A DNA stretch of 64,000 nt from Luteolibacter rhizosphaerae. Lineage in GTDB: Bacteria > Verrucomicrobiota > Verrucomicrobiia > Verrucomicrobiales > Akkermansiaceae. The notes beneath the pieces were generated by a model, which was given only the letters and a program-made list of their open reading frames with translations, did no database searches and was not told where the DNA came from. The position numbers were made by a program, and so were the translations under genes. Below, piece after piece: positions 59,612 through 64,000 of the stretch. The DNA is taken from the NCBI RefSeq assembly GCF_025950095.1, contig NZ_JAPDDR010000018.1, positions 1 through 64,000 on the forward strand. The letters are read 5' to 3'. Position 1 is the stretch's first letter. Every line of letters begins with the position of its first letter.

Positions 59612-60709
59612 TTAGCGGTCGACACGCGCCGACCCGCCGCCGACGAGCTTCTTGACCTCGTCCGCCGTGGCCATGGTGGTATCGCCGGGAGTGGTCATGG
59701 CCAGTGCGCCGTGAGCCGCACCATACTCGACCGCCAGCTTGGCGTCGTTGAATTCCATGAAGCCGTAAGCGAGGCCGCTGGCGAAGGAATCGCCGCCGCC
59801 GACGCGGTCGTAGATTTCCAGCTTCGGGCGGTGGGTTGCTTCGTGGAATTCGCCGGCATGCCAGCAGATGGCACCCCAATCGTTGATCGTCGCGCTGTGC
59901 ACGTCGCGCAGGGTGGTGGCCACCACTTGGAAGTTCGGGAAGGTCTTCACGGCCTGCTCAATCATGGACTTGAAGCTGTCCACCTCCAAGCCGGTGATGT
60001 GCTCGCTCACGCCGGCAACCTCGAAGCCGAGGCTGGCGGTGAAGTCTTCCTCGTTGCCTATCATCACATCGACATACTTGGCGATCTCGCGGTTCACTTC
60101 CTGCGCCTTCGCTTGGCCGCCAATCGACTTCCACAGGCTCGGACGGTAGTTGAGGTCGTAGGCCACGATGGTGCCGTATTCCTTCGCTTTCTTGCAGGCT
60201 TCGATCGTGAGGGCCGCGGTGGTCTCGGAGAGGGCGGCGAAGATCCCGCCGGTGTGGAACCAGCGTGCGCCATACTTGCCGAAGACCTCGTCCCAGTCCA
60301 CGTCGCCCGGCTTCATCTGGCTGGCGGCGGTGAGGCCGCGGTCGGGCGTGCCCTTTGCCCCGCGGATGCCGAAGCCCCGCTCGGTGAAATTCAAGCCGTT
60401 GCGGATCTGGCGGCCGATCCCGTCGAAGGGCTTCCACTGGATGAAGCGGGTGTCCACCCCGCCTTGCAGGATGAAGTCCTCGATCAGGCGACCGACGTCG
60501 TTTTCCGCGAAGGCGGTGACCACGGCGGCGCGCTTGCCGAAGCAGCGGCGCAGGCCTCGGGCCACGTTGTACTCGCCACCGCCTTCCCACGCCTGGAACT
60601 GGCGGGTGGTACGGACCCGGCCATCCCCGGGATCGAGGCGGAGCATGATTTCACCCAGTGAAATGATATCAAATTCGCAAGAAGCGGCGGTTCGGAGAGT
60701 TAAGGCCAT
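59612..60709 (-). CDS. kdgK: PfkB-family carbohydrate kinase, probable 2-keto-3-deoxygluconate kinase
   Basis: 365 residues. The fold is shown by GEIMLRLDPGDGRVRTTRQF, GGGEYNVARGLRRCFGKRAA and the C-terminal active site IYDRVGGGDSFASGLAYGFM, where the catalytic aspartate lies in GGGDSF (family consensus GAGD). ATP-binding and substrate-loop blocks (YDLNYRPSLWKS) match KDG kinases, which phosphorylate 2-keto-3-deoxygluconate in uronate and pectin breakdown or the Entner-Doudoroff route. Other PfkB sugars cannot be excluded. It lies 30 bases downstream of the hydroxyacid dehydrogenase gene, probably in one operon, and nearly touches the sigma-54 regulator gene end to end. Confidence 0.87.
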   Translation of the reverse strand: MALTLRTAASCEFDIISLGEIMLRLDPGDGRVRTTRQFQAWEGGGEYNVARGLRRCFGKRAAVVTAFAENDVGRLIEDFILQGGVDTRFIQWKPFDGIGRQIRNGLNFTERGFGIRGAKGTPDRGLTAASQMKPGDVDWDEVFGKYGARWFHTGGIFAALSETTAALTIEACKKAKEYGTIVAYDLNYRPSLWKSIGGQAKAQEVNREIAKYVDVMIGNEEDFTASLGFEVAGVSEHITGLEVDSFKSMIEQAVKTFPNFQVVATTLRDVHSATINDWGAICWHAGEFHEATHRPKLEIYDRVGGGDSFASGLAYGFMEFNDAKLAVEYGAAHGALAMTTPGDTTMATADEVKKLVGGGSARVDR

Positions 60710-60739
60710 GGGATGATCGGGAAAGTGAGGAAGAATGCT

Positions 60740-61717
60740 TTATTCGTCGGAGGGGATCACTCCGTTCGCGCAGGCAATCGGACCGCTTCCGGACAAGAAA
60801 TTCAACAGGTTATCGAGAGACTTCTTTGCCTGGCGCGGGACGCTTTCAAAGGTGCGCGAGCCGATGTGCGCGGTCACGATCACCTTCGGGTGAGACAGCA
60901 GGGGGTGATCCGGCGGCGGCGGTTCTTCCTCCATCACGTCGGTGCCGTAGCCTTCGAGTTGGCCTGACTCCAGCGCTTCAAGAATCGCGGCGGAATCGGC
61001 GAGTTCGCCGCGGCCGGTGTTTACCACGTAGGAGCCTTTCGGCATGAGGGCCAAGCGCTCCCGGTTGATCAGATGGTGGGTATCCTTGGTCAGCTTGGTG
61101 TGGGGGCTGATGATATCCACGGCGGCGAAGAGCGACTCGACCGAATCATGCCGGATGACGCCATACCGGGCCGCGACATCTTCCGGCCAGAAGTTGCCGA
61201 AGCCGTGAATCTCCATGTCGAATCCATGGGCGCGGCGCGCCATTTCCTGACCGATCCGGCCCATTCCCACCAAGCCGATCCGCTTGCGCCAGAGTTCGTG
61301 ACCGGTGATGCGCAACCACTTGCCCTGGCGGGTCGCGTTGACGGTTTCGACGAGGTTCTTCTGCATCGCCAAGAGCAGGCAGAAGGTGTGTTCCGCCACC
61401 GTGGTGTGATTCACGCCCGGGGTGAAAAGCACCGGAATACCGAATTCTTCGGTGGCGGGGATATCGATCTTATCCAGCCCGATCCCGTATTTCGAGATCA
61501 CGCGCAGGCGGGGCAGGCTCTTCTCGATCACGGCCCGAGTAATGGCGTCGTCGCCGCAGAGAAAGGCATCGAACTCGCCCGCCAGTTCAAGCATGCGGGT
61601 CTCCGAAAGCGGGCCTCGCTCGCGGACAATTTCGAACCCTTGGCTTTCAAGTTGAGAGTGATGCGGGCCGGGTGTGTCTTGGAAACTACAGGTCGTGAGA
61701 AGAACGCGGGTGGTCAT
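60740..61717 (-). CDS. D-2-hydroxyacid dehydrogenase, phosphoglycerate dehydrogenase-like
   Basis: 325 residues with the D-isomer hydroxyacid dehydrogenase layout: LLTTCSFQDTPGPHHSQL, the cofactor-binding GLVGMGRIGQEMARRAHGF, and the catalytic set (arginine in VVNTGRGELADS, glutamate in DVMEEEPPPPDHPL, histidine in VTAHIGSRTFES). It reduces or oxidises a 2-keto or 2-hydroxy acid with NAD(P)H. Beside a KDG kinase it may handle a sugar-acid intermediate, but the substrate is not known. An ATG at 61726 is possible; 61717 gives the usual start. Confidence 0.88.
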   Translation of the reverse strand: MTTRVLLTTCSFQDTPGPHHSQLESQGFEIVRERGPLSETRMLELAGEFDAFLCGDDAITRAVIEKSLPRLRVISKYGIGLDKIDIPATEEFGIPVLFTPGVNHTTVAEHTFCLLLAMQKNLVETVNATRQGKWLRITGHELWRKRIGLVGMGRIGQEMARRAHGFDMEIHGFGNFWPEDVAARYGVIRHDSVESLFAAVDIISPHTKLTKDTHHLINRERLALMPKGSYVVNTGRGELADSAAILEALESGQLEGYGTDVMEEEPPPPDHPLLSHPKVIVTAHIGSRTFESVPRQAKKSLDNLLNFLSGSGPIACANGVIPSDE

Positions 61718-61749
61718 GAGTGACAAGAGGGGTTCTGAGAGGTCTTAAT

Positions 61750-61760
61750 CTGTCATACAA
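61750..61760 (-). promoter_or_regulatory. GntR-like operator candidate ahead of the hydroxyacid dehydrogenase operon
   Basis: CTGTCATACAA fits the GntR/FadR-type consensus TnGTnnnACnA at all but one position and lies about 33 bases before the start codon, where a repressor would block transcription. No regulator gene lies nearby. This is a single weak match. Confidence 0.25.
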
Positions 61761-61984
61761 GTCGGAAATTTGCTATTCCGTTTGAAGGGCTTCGGGACTT
61801 GATGGCGGGATGCGCCGATGGGGGCGGAAAGATGCTTGATGCACGGTTCATCTCAGCGGGACGGTTGGGAGTAAATGCGGTGAAGATGAAAAATTTGTGA
61901 AGGGTCAATCGGGGGTGGCAATCACTTATCCCCTGTGAAAGAAATGCCCTTGTAAGACGTTCCCAACCCTGTTGAAATCAAATC

Positions 61985-62953
61985 ATGAAGGCGATAACTC
62001 CTCTCCGCCTAGTGAGCTTGCCTGTGCTAGCACTGGCGGCCCTGCCGAGCTGTAAACGAAACACCGATGCGCGGATGGATCCGCAGTGGTGGAAGCTCGA
62101 GGCTGACCGCGTGGAGCTGGTCCAGGAAATCAAGCTCCAGAAGTTGCGTCTCGGCGAGGAAGACAAGGTGCGCGAGTACGCCGCGCTGAAGTCGCGGGTC
62201 GCCAAGAACGACGCCGCCTTGGCAGAATTGCGTGGGAGCGCGGCGACCCTCCGCTCGGAGGTTGCGAATCTCGCTGCCGCTGCCTCCGCCGAGCGTGACA
62301 ACTGGATTGCCAGCGTCCGCGCTTCCGCGGTGGGCAAGAACTTTGAAACTTTCTCCGGTTCCGGTGGCCGCACCTATGAGGATGTGACCATTACCCGGGT
62401 GACCGATGTCGGGATCGAGTTCCGGCACTCGCAAGGGTCGGCCCGCCTGTGGGCGACCGATCTGAGCCCGGAACTGCATGATGATTTCGGCCTCGATAGC
62501 TCCGCTGCCCTTGCCGCCCTCGAACAGGAAAAGGCCGCGGCCCGGGCCTACGAATCCTTCATCGAGGAGCGCATGGTGGTGGTGAATGCCGACCGTGAGA
62601 AGAAGCAGCTCGCCGCCGCGGAGCTTGAAACCGAGCGGATCACCGCTACGGCCAAGGCCCGCTCGGAGGCCTACTCCGCCCGACTCGCCGCCAAGGAGTC
62701 TTCCAATCCGCTCAGGGCGAGCGCTCGTGCGGTGGGTAGCCGCGGCTCCACGTGGTATTCCGGATACTCTCACCGTTACTCGCGTTATCCGCGGACTTAC
62801 TACTACTACAACGGTGGTAGCAGCTGCTCGCCGTATCTGGGCAATCACGCCCGCGCCTTCGCTGTTTCGGTTTCGGGAGGCGGCTGCGGCTACAGCCCGC
62901 GCGTCACCCCGGTCTATAGCCCTACCGCCAATCGTACAAACTTTTTCCGTTAA
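61985..62953 (+). CDS. Lipoprotein with coiled coil and a shared envelope domain
   Basis: 322 residues with a lipoprotein signal (SLPVLALAALPSCKRN, lipidated cysteine). Residues 30-110 form a coiled coil (EADRVELVQEIKLQKLRLGE, AKNDAALAELRGSAATLRSE). Residues 125-180 are a beta domain, GRTYEDVTITRVTDVGIEFR then a DLSPELHDDFGLD tail, that recurs in the gene at 63319. A further helical region precedes a tyrosine/serine/glycine-rich tail (YSGYSHRYSRYPRTYYYYNG). It heads a three-gene cluster and shares a TAATG overlap with the next gene. Confidence 0.72.
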   Translation: MKAITPLRLVSLPVLALAALPSCKRNTDARMDPQWWKLEADRVELVQEIKLQKLRLGEEDKVREYAALKSRVAKNDAALAELRGSAATLRSEVANLAAAASAERDNWIASVRASAVGKNFETFSGSGGRTYEDVTITRVTDVGIEFRHSQGSARLWATDLSPELHDDFGLDSSAALAALEQEKAAARAYESFIEERMVVVNADREKKQLAAAELETERITATAKARSEAYSARLAAKESSNPLRASARAVGSRGSTWYSGYSHRYSRYPRTYYYYNGGSSCSPYLGNHARAFAVSVSGGGCGYSPRVTPVYSPTANRTNFFR

Positions 62954-63291
62954 TGAAGCTCCCTGCCCACACCCAAGTGCTGCGCGCCTCGGCGTTGCTG
63001 CTCACCTGCCTTGCCATCAGCTCCTGCGGCGATGATCCGGAACTCGTCCGCAAGCGCGAGGAACAGAAGGCCGAAATTCGCCTGCTTGATGGCGAGCTGA
63101 AGATCCTCCAGGAAAAGATCGCCCAGCTTCCGCCGGACCGCACCACCGAGATTGCAAAGATGAAGCAGGATTCGGAGCTGCAGCAGGAGGAAATTTCCAA
63201 GCTTGAGCAGGAAGTGGTGTCTCTCCAGAAAGAGAAGGCTCAGATCGAGAAGGATCACGAGGCCTATCGCCGCAAGTACGTGGTCCGCTGA
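62953..63291 (+). CDS. Small coiled-coil lipoprotein
   Basis: 112 residues with signal and lipobox LLLTCLAISSCGDD. Nearly the whole mature part is a charged coiled coil (EEQKAEIRLLDGELKILQEK, MKQDSELQQEEISKLEQEVV, LQKEKAQIEKDHEAYRRKYV). The ATG shares one base with the stop of the gene before it, so translation is coupled. It may act as a spacer or tether in the envelope. No named family. Confidence 0.7.
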   Translation: MKLPAHTQVLRASALLLTCLAISSCGDDPELVRKREEQKAEIRLLDGELKILQEKIAQLPPDRTTEIAKMKQDSELQQEEISKLEQEVVSLQKEKAQIEKDHEAYRRKYVVR

Positions 63292-63318
63292 TCCTGCGCT
63301 CCAACCTCCCCGCTATCC

Positions 63319-64000
63319 ATGGGCTTTTCCGATCTTCTCACTAGCAGCCGCGGTCCCGGTGTCATCGGCACCTTGCTGGCTTTGCTTGTCCTCGTAGGCT
63401 TTGGCACTCTCTACATGTTCGTCTTCGACGAGGGCATGCAGGGCGGTGGCAAAAAGATCGAGGCGGTGATCCGCGATCAAGGCATGCTAATTGAGAGCAA
63501 CAAGCAGCAGCTTGCCTCGTTCAAGAGCCAGATCGAGGAAGGCAAGCGCCTGAAGGAGCTTGAGCAGCAACTGACCCAACTTCAGGTCCGGACTGAACTC
63601 GGGGCCAAGCGCGTCACGGAAGCTACCGCCGAGCGCGATGCCGCTCAGGCTGCTGCCGACGAAGCCACTGCGAAGTGGGAAGAATACAAGGATGCCTACC
63701 GCCAGTCGGAGTGGGCGTCCGCGGAAGGTCAGGAAATCGGAGAGCTCAAGACTCTCTCGGGCCGGACCTTCGCCGGAGTGATCATCACCAAGGTTAGCCA
63801 CATCGGGATCGAGATCACCGACCAGACCGGCAAGCGCCGGATCGACAGCGCCGACCTCCCCCTTGCGCTTCAAGACCGCTTCCAGTTTGACGAAAACAAG
63901 AAGAGCGACGCGGCCCAGCATGAGGATCGCACCTTCCAGAACCTCTCGGATAACGTAGAGATTGCGAATCTGGCCAAGAAGGGTCAGGACAAACTTGAGA
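63319..64000 (+). CDS. Membrane-anchored coiled-coil protein, truncated by the window edge
   Basis: At least 227 residues, without a stop before the edge. An N-terminal membrane anchor (GVIGTLLALLVLVGFGTLYM) is followed by a long coiled coil (NKQQLASFKSQIEEGKRLKE, ERDAAQAAADEATAKWEEYK). Then comes GRTFAGVIITKVSHIGIEIT with a DLPLALQDRFQFD tail, the same domain as in the lipoprotein at 61985. It probably belongs to the same envelope cluster. The C-terminus is unknown. Confidence 0.75.
   Translation, partial: MGFSDLLTSSRGPGVIGTLLALLVLVGFGTLYMFVFDEGMQGGGKKIEAVIRDQGMLIESNKQQLASFKSQIEEGKRLKELEQQLTQLQVRTELGAKRVTEATAERDAAQAAADEATAKWEEYKDAYRQSEWASAEGQEIGELKTLSGRTFAGVIITKVSHIGIEITDQTGKRRIDSADLPLALQDRFQFDENKKSDAAQHEDRTFQNLSDNVEIANLAKKGQDKLE

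Noticed and set aside
1-64000. tRNA, rRNA or CRISPR features
   Set aside because: No cloverleaf-forming sequences with conserved T-loop, no ribosomal RNA signature and no regularly spaced direct repeats were found on reading either strand.

Overview
The window is GC-rich, densely coding DNA from a member of the Verrucomicrobia, most likely of the Luteolibacter/Verrucomicrobiaceae kind. This is inferred from gene content: a four-gene prepilin-type cassette resembling the Verru_Chthon cassette (19961-24858), large secreted proteins with a shared C-terminal module, and envelope proteins with short signal peptides. No rRNA, tRNA, CRISPR array or prophage was seen. The left edge cuts through an IS5-like insertion sequence, and the right edge cuts through a coiled-coil membrane protein gene.

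Layout: 1-2.3 kb, IS fragment, gnd with its terminator, divergent pgsA. 2.3-4.3 kb, a minus-strand cluster with an MglA-like but degenerate small GTPase, a protein with seven SPF motifs and a possible roadblock-like C-terminus, and a small unknown protein. 4.4-6.8 kb, small accessory genes (DUF1330, GNAT acetyltransferase, unknowns) and one decayed gene. 6.8-11.9 kb, a prepilin-like gene, a TonB-ExbB-ExbD-peptide deformylase string with four-base overlaps, and an RsmA/KsgA methyltransferase fused to a Nudix hydrolase. 12.1-19.2 kb on the plus strand, a PpiD-like foldase, a TPR protein, metG, two unknowns and pckG.

19.2-24.9 kb is the prepilin-type cassette (order D-B-C-A plus a secreted protein, all overlapping), divergent from a barrel glycosidase-like protein. 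26.7-33.1 kb holds small genes, a NitT/TauT-type ABC importer beside an AraC-type regulator, and an SbmA/YddA-like ABC protein. 33.2-41.3 kb has two related histidine kinase/OmpR-type regulator pairs around a rhodanese gene and a von Willebrand A gene that share a near-identical upstream element, plus a secreted protein with an internal duplication. 41.4-48.5 kb contains an MFS transporter, a secreted sugar-dehydrogenase-like protein, a CorA-like protein with an altered GMN motif, an esterase, a cupin and an RlpA-like lipoprotein.

48.5-50.1 kb is gene-poor and carries two copies of a structured repeat flanking a small membrane-protein ORF. 50.1-52.9 kb is a large secreted repeat protein. 53.0-59.6 kb encodes a 1,707-residue hybrid sensor kinase followed by a sigma-54 response regulator. 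59.6-61.7 kb is a 2-keto-3-deoxygluconate kinase and hydroxyacid dehydrogenase pair. 62.0-64.0 kb is a run of three coiled-coil envelope proteins, two of which share a domain.

The features most worth a second look are the duplicated structured repeat, the shared element ahead of the VWA and rhodanese genes, the degenerate MglA-like GTPase with its SPF-repeat neighbour, and the RsmA-Nudix fusion.
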